From assembly GCF_000559025.1 (NCBI RefSeq), contig NZ_JAAN01000030.1:1-64000 (forward strand): a DNA stretch of 64,000 nucleotides, in the 5' to 3' direction. A model generated the notes under the pieces. The model had not been told where the DNA came from and made no database searches. It was given only the letters and a program-made list of their open reading frames with translations. Numbering within the stretch: the first letter of the stretch is position 1; every line of letters begins with the position of its first letter. This document shows positions 42,492-53,109 of the stretch, in pieces. This stretch comes from Luteimonas huabeiensis HB2. GTDB taxonomy: Bacteria; Pseudomonadota; Gammaproteobacteria; Xanthomonadales; Xanthomonadaceae. Made by a program: the position numbers and the translations under genes.

Positions 42492-43409
42492 ATGCCCCAG
42501 TTCCGCCGCCCGCTGCCCGCGCTGGCCTGCGCCCTCGCCCTGCTGTGCGCACCCGCGTTCGCGCAGGAGATGCCACCGCCGCCCTCCATGCAGGCGCTGC
42601 TGGAAGCGTCGAGCCCGGAGGACTGGCGCACCCCCGACCCGGACGACCTGCTCTACATCGAGCTCGCCGGCGGGCGCGCGATCGTCGAGCTGGCGCCGCA
42701 GTTCGCGCCCGAGCACGTCGCCAACCTCCGCGCGCTGGCGCGCGGGCGCTTCTGGGACGGGCTGACGTTCTACCGCGCGCAGGACAACTTCGTGGTGCAG
42801 TTCGGCGCCAACGTGGCCGACGGCGAGCCGGCGAAGCCGCTGGGCGAGGCCCGCGCGGCGCTGCCGGCCGAGTTCGAGCGCGCGGCCGACGGCCTGCGCT
42901 TCCACCGCCTGCCCGACGCCGACGGCTGGGCGCCCGAGGTCGGCTTCGTCGACGGCTTCGCCGCCGCCCGTGACCCGGCCGCCGGCATCGCCTGGATGGC
43001 GCACTGCTACGGCGTGCTCGGCGCCGGCCGCGACGCCGCGCCGGACTCCAGCAACGGCACCGAGCTGTACGTGGTGATCGGCCAGTCGCCGCGCCAGCTC
43101 GACCGCAACATCACCCAGGTCGGACGGGTGCTGCAGGGCATGGAACTGCTGAGCGCGCTGCCGCGCGGCAGCGGCCCGCTCGGCTTCTACGAGGACCCGG
43201 CGCAGGCCGTGCCGATCCGCTCGATCCGCCTCGCCTCGCAGTTGCCGGAGGCCGAGCGCACGCCGCTGCAGGTGCTGCGCACCGACACGCCGCTGTTCGA
43301 CGCGGTGGTCGAATCGCGCCGCAACCGCCGCGACGGCTGGTACCTGCGCCCGGCGGGCCACATCGACCTGTGCAACGTGCCGGTACCGGTGCGCACGCCG
43401 CCCGCATAG
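42492..43409 (+). CDS. exported cyclophilin-type peptidyl-prolyl isomerase
   Basis: 305 aa with a signal peptide ([16 protein letters not shown]). Residues 50-260 form a cyclophilin domain ([59 protein letters not shown]). It carries an insert between the first sheet and the catalytic barrel (residues 105-165) and a 45-residue C-terminal extension. The usual catalytic Arg-Phe context (FHRV) appears as FYRAQ. It is a periplasmic folding catalyst. A GGGGC-TTC-GCCCC hairpin lies in the leader (42464-42476). Confidence 0.82.
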   Translation: MPQFRRPLPALACALALLCAPAFAQEMPPPPSMQALLEASSPEDWRTPDPDDLLYIELAGGRAIVELAPQFAPEHVANLRALARGRFWDGLTFYRAQDNFVVQFGANVADGEPAKPLGEARAALPAEFERAADGLRFHRLPDADGWAPEVGFVDGFAAARDPAAGIAWMAHCYGVLGAGRDAAPDSSNGTELYVVIGQSPRQLDRNITQVGRVLQGMELLSALPRGSGPLGFYEDPAQAVPIRSIRLASQLPEAERTPLQVLRTDTPLFDAVVESRRNRRDGWYLRPAGHIDLCNVPVPVRTPPA

Positions 43410-43511
43410 GCGCGCGCTTCCGGTGTCGGCGCGTTCGCGCGTCCGCCGGTCACACCGGCTTTACCCTACGCCGCCTAGCCTGCTCGCCACTTCCGTTCGA
43501 ACCCTGGCGCC

Positions 43512-43808
43512 ATGACCCTGCTCCGCATCCGCATCACCGGCGAGGACGACGCCGTCCGAGGCATCATGAACCTGCTGCAGAGCCTGGACGGCATCGAGCA
43601 CGTCGAGGAGATCGCGGACCTGATGCCGCACATGGACGACGACGATTCCAGTTCGGCCGGCCTGGCGGAGGAAGACGGGCCGAAGATGCACGAGATCGAG
43701 GTGGACGCGCCCAACGCGTCCACCGCGCGCAAGGTGCGCGAGGCGGTGGACGAGCTCGCGTTCCAGCTCGGCGCGCTGGTCGAGTTCGAGGACGACGAGG
43801 AAGCCTGA
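43512..43808 (+). CDS. small acidic protein of unknown function
   Basis: 98 aa, strongly acidic. The first strand-helix ([20 protein letters not shown]) and a second half ([34 protein letters not shown]) suggest a ferredoxin-like alpha/beta fold. They are separated by the acidic linker [15 protein letters not shown], and the chain ends EDDEEA. No catalytic motif is present. It stands alone between the cyclophilin gene and the convergent DUF4349 gene. Codon use is normal for this genome, which supports its being real. Confidence 0.65.
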   Translation: MTLLRIRITGEDDAVRGIMNLLQSLDGIEHVEEIADLMPHMDDDDSSSAGLAEEDGPKMHEIEVDAPNASTARKVREAVDELAFQLGALVEFEDDEEA

Positions 43809-43844
43809 GCGCGCGCGCCGGCCGGCGTGCGCGCGCCCGGCCCG

Positions 43845-44645
43845 TCAGGCGCCTGTCCGGCGCCGCCGGCGCAAGCGCCGCACCGCCCACACCACCGCGA
43901 ACGCGACCAGTCCCAGCGGGATCAGGAAGGCCAGCGCGCGGATCGTCCACGCGGTGCCCAGGGCCAGGGTGGCGCCGAAGTCCTCGATCGCCCGGCCGAT
44001 CTCGCCGCGCCCGCGCTCGCCGCGCGGCGGCTCGAAGCGCACGGTCAGCAGCTCGGTGTCGATGCGGCGCCGGTGCTGCGCGCCCTCGCGTTCGATGGCT
44101 TCCTGCTCGGCCTCGGCGGCGGCGATGCGCTCCGTCAGCGCGATCATGTCGGCCACCGACAGGTCGCGGCGCTGCTGGAATTCGCGCAGGCGCTCCAGTT
44201 CGCGGCGCAGGCGCTCCTGGGCGACGGCGTTGTCGCGCACCGCCACCGCCAGGTCCTCGGCGCGGGTGCTGCGCGAGCCGACCGTGCCGCCGGCCGAGGC
44301 CAGGCCGATCATCGGCTCCACGCCGTCGGGCGCGATGCGCACCGTCACCGAAGCGCTGCGATGCTCCCCGCCCTGCTGCTGCGCGCCGAGCACGCTGCAG
44401 GCGCCGAAGCGCGCCTCGCGGCAGGCCTGCTGCACGGCCTCGGCGCGCGCCAGCACCTCGTCTTCGGGCAGCCGCACGCCCACGTCGTGCTCGTAGGCCA
44501 GGAACGCAGCGTCCTCGCCGGTGGCGGCCTTGGCCGATGCCGCGGCACCGCCGTAGGCGGCCTCGCCGGCCGGCTGCTCGCCGCACCCCGCCAGCGCCAG
44601 CAGCGCCGCCAGCGCCAGGCCCGCCCGGATCGATGCCGGCGCCAT
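43845..44645 (-). CDS. DUF4349-type lipoprotein
   Basis: 266 aa. A lipobox (LALAALLALAGC, C21) is followed by an extracytoplasmic domain with two cysteines (QQACREARFGACSVLG). Then come a long coiled-coil-like helix (QERLRRELERLREFQQRRDL ... ERIAAAEAEQEAIE), a strand IDTELLTVRFEP, and a C-terminal membrane segment (ALAFLIPLGLVAFAVVWAVR) with an Arg-rich end. This is the DUF4349 arrangement; function is unknown. It begins one base after the stop of the GFA gene. A start at 44663 would overlap GFA and is less likely. Confidence 0.75.
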   Translation of the reverse strand: MAPASIRAGLALAALLALAGCGEQPAGEAAYGGAAASAKAATGEDAAFLAYEHDVGVRLPEDEVLARAEAVQQACREARFGACSVLGAQQQGGEHRSASVTVRIAPDGVEPMIGLASAGGTVGSRSTRAEDLAVAVRDNAVAQERLRRELERLREFQQRRDLSVADMIALTERIAAAEAEQEAIEREGAQHRRRIDTELLTVRFEPPRGERGRGEIGRAIEDFGATLALGTAWTIRALAFLIPLGLVAFAVVWAVRRLRRRRRTGA

Positions 44646-44646
44646 G

Positions 44647-45003
44647 TCAGTATGAGGCCCCATCGACCGGCACCCGCTGCAGCGCGCCGAGATCGATCCC
44701 GTCCAGGCAGCGGACGTTGACCGCCGCCATCGCGCGGCCGCTGCGCGGGTCGGTACCCTCGCTGAAGGGCGCGATGCCGCAGACCGGGCAGAAATGGTGC
44801 GCGAGCGCCTGCTTGTGGAAACGATAGGTGGACAGCGTCCCCGGGTCGGTGGTCAGCATCAGCGCCTCGCGCGGGAAGAAGGCCAGCAGGCCGCCGCGGC
44901 GGCGGCACATCGAACAGTTGCAGTCGTAGACCTGGCCGATGGCCTCGCCGGCCTCCAGCGTGTAGGCGATACCGCCGCAATGGCAGCTTCCCGAGTAGCG
45001 CAT
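44647..45003 (-). CDS. GFA/CENP-V family protein
   Basis: 118 aa. The zinc ligands of the glutathione-dependent formaldehyde-activating fold are present: SGSCHCGGIAYTLE, VYDCNCSMCRRRGG and HHFCPVCGIAPFSEG. NVRCLDGIDLGALQ closes the fold. Most members are uncharacterised and few act on formaldehyde adducts, so no enzymatic role is assigned. It lies 31 bases after the envelope operon on the same strand and may be co-transcribed with it. Confidence 0.85.
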   Translation of the reverse strand: MRYSGSCHCGGIAYTLEAGEAIGQVYDCNCSMCRRRGGLLAFFPREALMLTTDPGTLSTYRFHKQALAHHFCPVCGIAPFSEGTDPRSGRAMAAVNVRCLDGIDLGALQRVPVDGASY

Positions 45004-45034
45004 GGCCGGTTCCTGCAGAGGGCGGGCCGCCAGT

Positions 45035-46885
45035 CTATCCCCCGGCGCCGGTGCGGCGCCCGAAGCGGCTGCGCTCGAAGGCCCACAGCGCGCCGGCCAG
45101 CGCCAGCCAGGCCAGCCACCAGGGCCAGGCCGGGCCGCGCGGCGCGGCCACGCCCGCGCTCGCGGGCGCGAGCTGGGCGCAATCCGCGCCCGTGCAGGCG
45201 AGCGCCGCGGTCGCCTCGCGCAGCGCGGCGGCGCGCACGCCCGGCAGCGCATCGGCCGGGAACACGTGAAAGAGCGCCGGCGCAGCGCCGTCGACGACGC
45301 GGTGCCAGCCGGTCCGGCGCGGCCAGAAGCCGGCGCAGCGCGCGTCGCCGCTGCGCGGATCGATCCACAACGGATCGCGATGCCCGTCCGGTGTTTCCAC
45401 TTCAGCGCCTTCGCCCAGGCCGCACAGCGCCACGCGCTCATCGACGAACGCGGGCGCGTCGATGCGCGTCGCGTCGACCGCGCGTGGGCGCGCCACCGCG
45501 GCCACGGCCTCGCGCCAGAGCTCGGCGTGCAGGTCGGCGCGGCCGGCCAGGACCAGCCGATAACTGTCCTGCGGGGTCCAGACCAGCACCCGGCCCAGCC
45601 CGTGCGGCCGCCACCAGGCCCAGGGCGCGCCGGTGGCGTCGGCGCCCAGCGGCACCGCGTCGGCACCGGCCACGCGCAGCGCGCGCCGCACCAGCGCCGG
45701 CGGCGGCGCCTGCGCCGCGTCCGCGTCGAACGGCGCGTCGGCGCTGCCCGCCCCCAGGCGCGCGCGCAGCGCGGCGAGGTCGGCGAGCCCGCCCTGGGGC
45801 CAGGCCAGCGCGACTGTGCCCGCCCCGCCCTCGGCACGAAAGCCCGGCGTCCACAGGCCCGGCAACGCGGCGGGCGGGGCGTCGGCGCGCACGATCAGGC
45901 CCATGCCCGCCTCCACCGCCGACAGCATCGCGGCGCGCCCGCCCGCGCCCAGGCCGCCCCAGGCGCGTGAGTCGAGCACCAACGCATCGGTCTGCGCCAG
46001 CGATCGCGCGTCCGGCACGGCGGCGGCGTCGCCGAGCGCCATGCCGCCGCCGAGCGCGACGCGCGCGCGCAGCGGCAGCCCGGCATCGGTGGCCCAGCGG
46101 CGCAGGAAGCGGGTCTCCGCGTTGGGCGCGCCGGCGAGCAGGTGCAGGCGCGGTGCGGGCGGCGCCTGTGCGGACACCGGCAGCGCCGCCTCCTCGAACC
46201 GCGCGCCGTCGGCGCCGAGCAGGCGCAGGCGGAACGTCGCCGGGCCGACCGCGAACACCGGCGCGTCGAGGCGGAAGCCGCCGTCGGCATCGAGCGCGGC
46301 GGCATCCACGCGCACGCCGGCGGGATCCAGCAGCTCCACCCGCCCGCCCGGCACCGCCTCGGCGCGCCCGGACACGCGCAGCGCGTCGCCGGCGACCGGC
46401 GCGGCGGGCCACGCCGACGCGGCCAGGCCGGGCGCGGCGGGCGGCGGCTCGAACCGCAGGCGGCGGCCGCCGAGCGTGTCGCGGTCGCGCGGCGGCAGGC
46501 CGTCGCCGACGACGCGGATCGTGCCTGCCTGCGGATACAGCCGCAGCGCGGTGGCCAGGTCCGGCACCCGGCGCGCGGCGGGCAGCGGCGGCGCCTCCGG
46601 CAGCGCGACCGCGATGCCCTCGGCGTCGCGCGCCTGCGCGGCGCTGCTGCCGGCGGTCAGCACCACCAGCACCTCCGGCGAGACGCTGCGCGCCGGCGGA
46701 TGCAGGGCGAAGAACAGCAGCACCGCCCAGGCCGGCTGCGCGGCGAGCAGCAGCGCCAGCCGCCACGGCCGCGCGCGCACGGCGGACGGCGCGCGGCGCT
46801 GCCACCACAGCAGGCGCGCGCAGGCCAGCAGCGCGAGCGCGCCCAGCACGGCGGCGGCGAGCGTCGGGGGCAGCGCGGCGGTCAT
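45035..46885 (-). CDS. membrane-anchored protein closing the MoxR/DUF58/BatA-type operon
   Basis: 616 aa, overlapping the previous gene by ATGA. Two N-terminal helices (LAAAVLGALALLACARLLWW, LALLLAAQPAWAVLLFFAL) and one C-terminal helix (WPWWLAWLALAGALWAFERS) frame a large periplasmic part. That part has Ig-like segments (GDALRVSGRAEAVPGGRVEL) and a glutamine-amidotransferase-like region (DALVLDSRAWGGLGAGGRAAM, GMGLIVRADAPPAALPGLW). Such a layout is found in the last gene of MoxR-DUF58 clusters. The catalytic Cys expected in true amidotransferases is not visible, so a binding role is more likely. Confidence 0.7.
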   Translation of the reverse strand: MTAALPPTLAAAVLGALALLACARLLWWQRRAPSAVRARPWRLALLLAAQPAWAVLLFFALHPPARSVSPEVLVVLTAGSSAAQARDAEGIAVALPEAPPLPAARRVPDLATALRLYPQAGTIRVVGDGLPPRDRDTLGGRRLRFEPPPAAPGLAASAWPAAPVAGDALRVSGRAEAVPGGRVELLDPAGVRVDAAALDADGGFRLDAPVFAVGPATFRLRLLGADGARFEEAALPVSAQAPPAPRLHLLAGAPNAETRFLRRWATDAGLPLRARVALGGGMALGDAAAVPDARSLAQTDALVLDSRAWGGLGAGGRAAMLSAVEAGMGLIVRADAPPAALPGLWTPGFRAEGGAGTVALAWPQGGLADLAALRARLGAGSADAPFDADAAQAPPPALVRRALRVAGADAVPLGADATGAPWAWWRPHGLGRVLVWTPQDSYRLVLAGRADLHAELWREAVAAVARPRAVDATRIDAPAFVDERVALCGLGEGAEVETPDGHRDPLWIDPRSGDARCAGFWPRRTGWHRVVDGAAPALFHVFPADALPGVRAAALREATAALACTGADCAQLAPASAGVAAPRGPAWPWWLAWLALAGALWAFERSRFGRRTGAGG

Positions 46886-49128
46886 CGCGCCTCCTGCAGG
46901 GCGCGCAGGTAGCGCGCGCCGGCGGCGTCTGCGGCCGGGCGCGGCGCCATGCCGCCCGCGGGCCGCCGCATCGCCTGCCACAGCAGCCCGCGCAGCGCCT
47001 CGCGGCAGTCCGTGCAGGCGGGGTCCTGGCGCACCGCGTCGATCGCGGCGACCACGGCCAGCGCGTCCTGCACGCGGGTGCGCTCGCGCGCCGCCCAGGC
47101 CTCGACCGCGGCCAGCACGGGCGCCGGATCGGCCTGCGCGTCGGCCAACCCCGTCCACGCCTGCTGCAGCACGGCATCCGCCGCGGCCGCGCGGAGCGGC
47201 GGCAGCGCGCGCGGGGCGAGGCCGTCGCGCTCGCCGCTCAGGCGCCGGCTCTCGTCGATCGGCGGCAACTGCGCGCCCAGCCGCGGCAGGTAGATGCGGT
47301 CGGCCTCCTGCACCTGCTTGATGAAGCCGAGCGCGCGGTTGGCGTAGGGCAGCGCGGCGGCCGGATCGCCCTGGCGCAGGTGCAGCTCCGATTGCCACAT
47401 CTCGCGCAGCGCCTTGCGTAGCGTCTCGCGGGTCTGCGGATCGAGCAGGGTCGCCGCTTCCGGCAGGTCGTGCAGGTGGCCGAACGCCGCCACCACGCCG
47501 TCCTCGCGGCCGAACACGCCGTCGGCGGGCACGGGATCGGGATGGTCGTGGCCGGCGTGATCGGCGCCCTCGTGCGCATGGTCGTCGTGCGCGTCGTCGT
47601 GATCGTGGCCGGCCTCGTGCTCGTGCGCGTCTTCGGCCGGCGCCTCCACGGCGTCGGAACCGTCGGCGAAGATGCCACCCGGCGAGACGCGCGGGCGCGG
47701 CGGCGGCGGGGCCTCGGCGTCGGCGCTCGGCGCGCGCGCGGCGCCTTCGGCTTCCTCGCCGAGGAACTGGCCGTAGCGCAGCCGCAGCAGCCGCTGGTCC
47801 ACGCCCAGCGCGTCCGAGCGCGCCAGGAAGCGCTCCGGCTGCAACCGCGGCCGCTCGGCCAGCAGCGCCTCGGCGTCGATGACGATCTGCCGCTGGCTGC
47901 GGAAATAGGCCGGCAGCACCTGCCGCGCCAGGCCGTCGAGCCCGTCGGCATCGGGCGGCGCCGGCGGCGGCCAGCGCAGGATCGCGCTCGCGCTGCGGCC
48001 GGTCTGCGGCTCGGGCTCGCGGACGTCGCGCACCTCCAGGCTGGCGACGAGATCCTCGCCCGGCTGCAGGCCGAACGCGGCGATGTCGAGCACGGTCTCG
48101 AACCGGCGCAGCCGCGCCTCGCCGCGGCCGGCCAGCGTGCGCGCGTGCTCGTGGAAGGTCTGGTTCTCGCCGCTGCCCTCGGTGCGCACGATCCGCAGCC
48201 GCGCCTGCGCGGCGACGCCGTAGTCGTCCTCGGCCTCGAAGACCAGCCGCCATTGTCGCTGGCCTTCGGCGCGCAGCTGCAGCGTCGTCTCCGGCGCGAG
48301 CAGGCGGACCTGCGGCGGCCGGTCGGCGATCGCGTCGAGCCGGTGCAGCAGCGCCGGCGCGTCGTCGCCGTCGATGCGCAGCCGGTACAGCTGCGAAGCC
48401 TGCAGGCGATGGCGGGCGACCCAGTCGTCGCCCTCGCGCGCCAGCGGCAGCCGGGTGCCGTCGAGGAATTCCAGCGCCGCGGCGGTCGGCGCCGGCGCGA
48501 TGCGCAGCCGCCAGACGAGCCGCGCGCCTTCCGGCGCCTTGGCATCGAGCGCGCGCAGCGCCTGCGCCTCCAGCCCGGTGTAGGCCGGCGGCCGCACCTG
48601 CAGGAGCGTCGAGCGCAGCCGCGGCGTTTCCGGCGCCGCGCCGGCCTCGCGCGAGGCCGCCGGCGCGCCCGGCGTGCGCGGCGCATGCGGCCAGGCCAGC
48701 GCGACGGCGGCGATCAGCGCGCCCGCGCCCCAGGCGATCGCCAGCCGGCGCCGCGACCAGGCCGGGCGCAGGTCCGGCGGCGGCCGCTGGCGCAGGCGTT
48801 CGTGCAGGCGCGCGCGCTGCAGCCGCTGCAACGGCCCGAGCGTGTCCTCGCGGGCGTACAGCAGCGCGCTGCTGTCGTCCATGTCGGCGCGCGCCGCGTC
48901 CAGGCGCGCGGCCAGCCACGCCGGGTCGCAGCGCCGCAGCGCGCGCACGACGACGACGGCCAGCAGCGCGAGTGCGACGAGCGCGCACGCCGCCGCCCAG
49001 CCGGCGCCGCCCAGCCGCCACGCCAGCGCCACGATCGCCAGCACCAGCGGCAGCCCGGCCAGCGCGCGGTCCAGCCCGACCCGCCGGCGAGCCGCGCGCA
49101 GCGCCTGCCGCAGCACCGGCAGGCTCAT
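46882..49128 (-). CDS. large DUF4175-like membrane protein with His/Asp-rich loop
   Basis: 748 aa. Two N-terminal helices (GLPLVLAIVALAWRLGGAGW, VALALLAVVVVRAL) and a third (LAIAWGAGALIAAVALAWPH) precede an extended periplasmic part. That part has beta-sandwich segments (LLQVRPPAYTGLEAQALRAL, RPPQVRLLAPETTLQLRAE) and a helical C-terminal half. Residues about 496-533 form a His/Asp/Glu-rich loop (HEHEAGHDHDDAHDDHAHE) likely to bind divalent metal. CTDCREAL near the end adds two cysteines. It is joined to its neighbours by ATGA overlaps on both sides. Confidence 0.72.
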   Translation of the reverse strand: MSLPVLRQALRAARRRVGLDRALAGLPLVLAIVALAWRLGGAGWAAACALVALALLAVVVVRALRRCDPAWLAARLDAARADMDDSSALLYAREDTLGPLQRLQRARLHERLRQRPPPDLRPAWSRRRLAIAWGAGALIAAVALAWPHAPRTPGAPAASREAGAAPETPRLRSTLLQVRPPAYTGLEAQALRALDAKAPEGARLVWRLRIAPAPTAAALEFLDGTRLPLAREGDDWVARHRLQASQLYRLRIDGDDAPALLHRLDAIADRPPQVRLLAPETTLQLRAEGQRQWRLVFEAEDDYGVAAQARLRIVRTEGSGENQTFHEHARTLAGRGEARLRRFETVLDIAAFGLQPGEDLVASLEVRDVREPEPQTGRSASAILRWPPPAPPDADGLDGLARQVLPAYFRSQRQIVIDAEALLAERPRLQPERFLARSDALGVDQRLLRLRYGQFLGEEAEGAARAPSADAEAPPPPRPRVSPGGIFADGSDAVEAPAEDAHEHEAGHDHDDAHDDHAHEGADHAGHDHPDPVPADGVFGREDGVVAAFGHLHDLPEAATLLDPQTRETLRKALREMWQSELHLRQGDPAAALPYANRALGFIKQVQEADRIYLPRLGAQLPPIDESRRLSGERDGLAPRALPPLRAAAADAVLQQAWTGLADAQADPAPVLAAVEAWAARERTRVQDALAVVAAIDAVRQDPACTDCREALRGLLWQAMRRPAGGMAPRPAADAAGARYLRALQEAR

Positions 49129-50300
49129 GGCGCCGCGCCCCGCCGCCGCGAGGTCGCCAGCCAGCGTTCGGCCGCCAGCAGCATCAGCAGCAGCCACACC
49201 AGGCCGCCGCGCAGGTCGCGCAACGCCTGCGGCCAGTGCAGATCGATGCGCTCGGGCGCGAGCGCCGTCGCCGGCGCGCGCATCGGCGGCGGCGGCGGAC
49301 CCAGCAACTGCCGGCGCAGCTCGCCGGGAAAGGCGGCATCGGCCAGCGCCGGCCAGTCGGCGGCGCGCAGCGGCCGGGTCAGTTGCAGCACGCGGCCTTC
49401 GCCGTGCCGCGCCTCGTGCGCCAGCACCGTGCCCTCGGCATCGCGCCAGGCCGGCCGCGCGGGCGTGGTGTCGGACCACGCCGCATCGGCCGCCAGCAGC
49501 GCGGTGCCGCCGGCGCCGACCCAGTCGCGGACCGCGGCGGGCACCTCGCCGGCGACCAGCCAGGCCAGCGCGCGGCCGGGCGCGGGCGGCGGCAGCGCGG
49601 CGGACGCCTCGGCGATGTCCGGCTCGGCGGCATCGGCGCCCGCATCCTCCGCCCAGGCCGCAGCGGCCGCGCGCAGGTAGCGCAACGATCCGGCGTGCGC
49701 CGCGTCGTGACGCACCAGCAGCCGCAGCGCCGCGGGCGCGGCGTCTTCGTCGCTGGCGCCGCGCATCGGCACGATCCGCCAGTCGATCTCGCGCGACAGC
49801 CGCGGCCGCTGCGCGTCGGCGCCGTCCACGCGTTCCGGCACCCAGACCTGCAAGGCGATCTCGGGACCAAGCTCCATGTCCAGCTGCCGCAGCAGGCTGG
49901 AGACCGGCACCGGCGCCGCATCGGGCGCCTCCGCCGGCGCGTCGTCCAGTTCCGGCCAGCCCGGCCGCAGCCAGCGCCTGACCTCGCCGGGCGCCGGCGG
50001 CGGCAGCGCCGCCGGGTCCGCGCCGGGCACGACCACGCTCCAGCGCGCGGCCTGCGCGCGCTCGCGCAGCGCCGGCTGCGCCAGCCATAGCGCCATCGCC
50101 GCCAGCAGCAGCAGGCGCAGCAGCAGCAGCGCCCATTCGTCGAAGCGCCAGCGCGCGCGCGGCCGCAGGCCCGGCCGCAGCCAGCGCAGGGCGGCGAACG
50201 GCGTCGGCACGGTCGGCTGGCGGCGGGCCAGATGCAGCAGCAGCGGCAGCGCCAGCGCGGCGAGCGCGAGCAACCCGGCCGGCAGCAGCAGCATCGGCAT
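49125..50300 (-). CDS. BatA-domain membrane protein
   Basis: 391 aa. The start LLLPAGLLALAALALPLLLH, then LARRQPTVPTPFAALRWLRP, then WALLLLRLLLLAAMALWLAQ is the BatA N-terminal module (two helices with a PxxxPF-RW loop). The middle replaces the usual von Willebrand domain with a region that includes LAWLVAGEVPAAVRDWVGAG (a DUF4159 or glutamine-amidotransferase-like strand pattern). A last helix, GGLVWLLLMLLAAERWL, anchors the C-terminus. It is translated from an ATGA overlap with the DUF58 gene. Confidence 0.8.
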   Translation of the reverse strand: MPMLLLPAGLLALAALALPLLLHLARRQPTVPTPFAALRWLRPGLRPRARWRFDEWALLLLRLLLLAAMALWLAQPALRERAQAARWSVVVPGADPAALPPPAPGEVRRWLRPGWPELDDAPAEAPDAAPVPVSSLLRQLDMELGPEIALQVWVPERVDGADAQRPRLSREIDWRIVPMRGASDEDAAPAALRLLVRHDAAHAGSLRYLRAAAAAWAEDAGADAAEPDIAEASAALPPPAPGRALAWLVAGEVPAAVRDWVGAGGTALLAADAAWSDTTPARPAWRDAEGTVLAHEARHGEGRVLQLTRPLRAADWPALADAAFPGELRRQLLGPPPPPMRAPATALAPERIDLHWPQALRDLRGGLVWLLLMLLAAERWLATSRRRGAAP

Positions 50301-51196
50301 CAGCGGCCGTTCCCGGAGGCGGCGAACAAGACCTGCAGCGGCGCGGCCAGCGGCTCGTCGAGCACGTGGCGCGCGTGGCGCACGCCGGCGGCGTCGAGCC
50401 CGGCGGCGAGCTGCGCCTGCGCGGCGCCGAAGCGTTCCAGGAAGCCGGCGCGCAGCGCGGCGGCGTCGCCGGGCAGCCACTGCCCGGTCTCGGGATCCTC
50501 GAAGCGGCGGCCGTCGCGATACGGGAAGTCGCGCTCGCCGACGGTCAGCACCTGGATCGCCAGCACCTCGCGGCGGGCGGCCGACAGCCGCGCGGCGAGC
50601 GCGGCGGCGCCCGGGTCGAACAGGTCGCCGACCAGCACCGCCAGGTCGCCGGGCGCGATCCGCTCCCACACCGGCGCCAGCCGCTCCGGCGCGGGCCAGC
50701 CGCCCCGCGCGCGCAGCCCGGCCAGCGCCAGCCGCAGGCGGTCGCGCTGGCGCGCGCCGGCCGCGGCGGGCACGCCGTCCACGCGGCCGCCCCCCAGGGC
50801 CAGCAGGCCGATGCGGTCGCCCTGCGCGATCGCCAGTTCCGCGATCGCCAGCGCCAACTGGCGCGCCGCGTCCAGCCGCGTCCAGTCCGGGCGGTCCTCG
50901 TCGGCCTGGCCCATCGAGGCGCTGGCGTCGAGCAGCAGCCAGACCGTCAACGGGCTCTCGCGCTCAGCCTCGCGCACGAACAACCGATCGCTGCGCGCGT
51001 AGAGCTTCCAGTCGATGGCGCGCGGCTCGTCGCCCGGCTCGTAGGCACGGTACTGGGCGAACTCCAGGCCGGCGCCGCGCTCGCGCCCGCGGTGCTGGCC
51101 GATGCCGCTGCGCGCGCCACCCCGCCGCGGCGCGATCCGCAGCCCACGCAGCGCGGCGCGCAGCCCGGCCTGCAGTTCGAGCGATCGGCCCGCCAC
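50300..51196 (-). CDS. DUF58 domain-containing protein
   Basis: A 298-aa protein starting at GTG 51196. The DUF58 signature GLEFAQYRAYEPGDEPRAID, then WKLYARSDRLFVRE is complete. It is followed by a von Willebrand-like strand with a MIDAS-type LLLDASASMG and a second half with LAVLVGDLFDPGAAALAARL. It is soluble, and is usually the partner recruited by the MoxR ATPase. It starts 8 bases after the moxR stop. Confidence 0.9.
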   Translation of the reverse strand: MAGRSLELQAGLRAALRGLRIAPRRGGARSGIGQHRGRERGAGLEFAQYRAYEPGDEPRAIDWKLYARSDRLFVREAERESPLTVWLLLDASASMGQADEDRPDWTRLDAARQLALAIAELAIAQGDRIGLLALGGGRVDGVPAAAGARQRDRLRLALAGLRARGGWPAPERLAPVWERIAPGDLAVLVGDLFDPGAAALAARLSAARREVLAIQVLTVGERDFPYRDGRRFEDPETGQWLPGDAAALRAGFLERFGAAQAQLAAGLDAAGVRHARHVLDEPLAAPLQVLFAASGNGR

Positions 51197-51204
51197 CTCG
51201 GCGC

Positions 51205-52206
<1,002 letters not shown>

Positions 52207-52261
52207 CGGCGGGGGTCCTTCGGAAAACGCGGCGGCACGTTCGCGCGCCGGCGGATCGGGA

Positions 52262-52963
52262 TCATGCGGTCAGCGCGTAGACGACGATGTTGACCGCGAA
52301 CTTGGTGTTGTCCTCGGCCAGGAAGCGCTTGTTGCGCCAGTCGTAGTCCCATTCGCAACCGTAGTCCTTGTTGCTGTAGAGCACGCCGAGGCGGCCGTCG
52401 ATCTCGATGCCCTTGAGGTAGTCGTGGACCAGGTCGTCGCCCCAGCCGTTGAGCTCGAAGCTGGTGGCCGGCGGGCCGTCGGGAAAACGGAAGAAGCTGC
52501 CGTACAGGGCATGGTCGTTAGGCAGGCGCTTCAGCGCGCGCGGGCCGAAGATGTCGGCCATCTGCCGCTCGAACGAACGCGCGAACAGGCCGTCGATGTC
52601 GTGGTTGCAGTCGTCGGCGAAGACGAAGCCGCCGTTGCGCACGTAGCGCTCGAAGTTGCGCCGCTCGGCGGGATTGAACTCCACCAGCTTGTGCCCGGCC
52701 AGGTAGCAGAACGGCGCCTCCAGCATCTTCGGATCGGCCAGCGCCACCACGTGTTCCTGCGGGTCCACGCGCAGATCGGTGTAGTCGATCAGCGCGGTGA
52801 TGACGTTGGACGGCATGCGCGCGTCCACGTCCCAGTCGCCGGAGTCGTACTTGAGGCGGGTGAAGCGGAAGTCGTAGCCGGCCGGCTGCGCGCGCAGCGC
52901 CGGCGGCAAGGCCAGCGCCGCGGCGCCGCCGGCCAGCAAGCGCAGGAACTGCGAGCGCCTCAT
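52262..52963 (-). CDS. DUF4159 domain protein, Tat-exported
   Basis: 233 aa. [20 protein letters not shown] is a twin-arginine-like signal (RRSQFL). The domain runs [44 protein letters not shown]-like [20 protein letters not shown], and [20 protein letters not shown] with DIDGLF, the DUF4159 core (a glutamine-amidotransferase-like fold). It is the first gene of the six-gene envelope cluster. The Tat signal suggests folding with a bound ligand before export. Confidence 0.82.
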   Translation of the reverse strand: MRRSQFLRLLAGGAAALALPPALRAQPAGYDFRFTRLKYDSGDWDVDARMPSNVITALIDYTDLRVDPQEHVVALADPKMLEAPFCYLAGHKLVEFNPAERRNFERYVRNGGFVFADDCNHDIDGLFARSFERQMADIFGPRALKRLPNDHALYGSFFRFPDGPPATSFELNGWGDDLVHDYLKGIEIDGRLGVLYSNKDYGCEWDYDWRNKRFLAEDNTKFAVNIVVYALTA

Positions 52964-53109
52964 GGCCGGGCGATCCCGCCGCCGAAATCCCGGACTGTCC
53001 GGCCGTTCGCGTTGCGGTCCATCCGCCGATTGGGTAGAAACGGATTCACGAGTCGCGCCAGCCTTCCGGCTTCGCCCCGGCCCGACGATGGACCCGACTG
53101 GAGGCAGGC

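Noticed and set aside
46144-46912. Plus-strand frames within the envelope operon
   Set aside because: They are Arg/Ala/Gly-rich shadows of the strongly supported minus-strand genes, whose ATGA overlaps and domains fix the coding strand.
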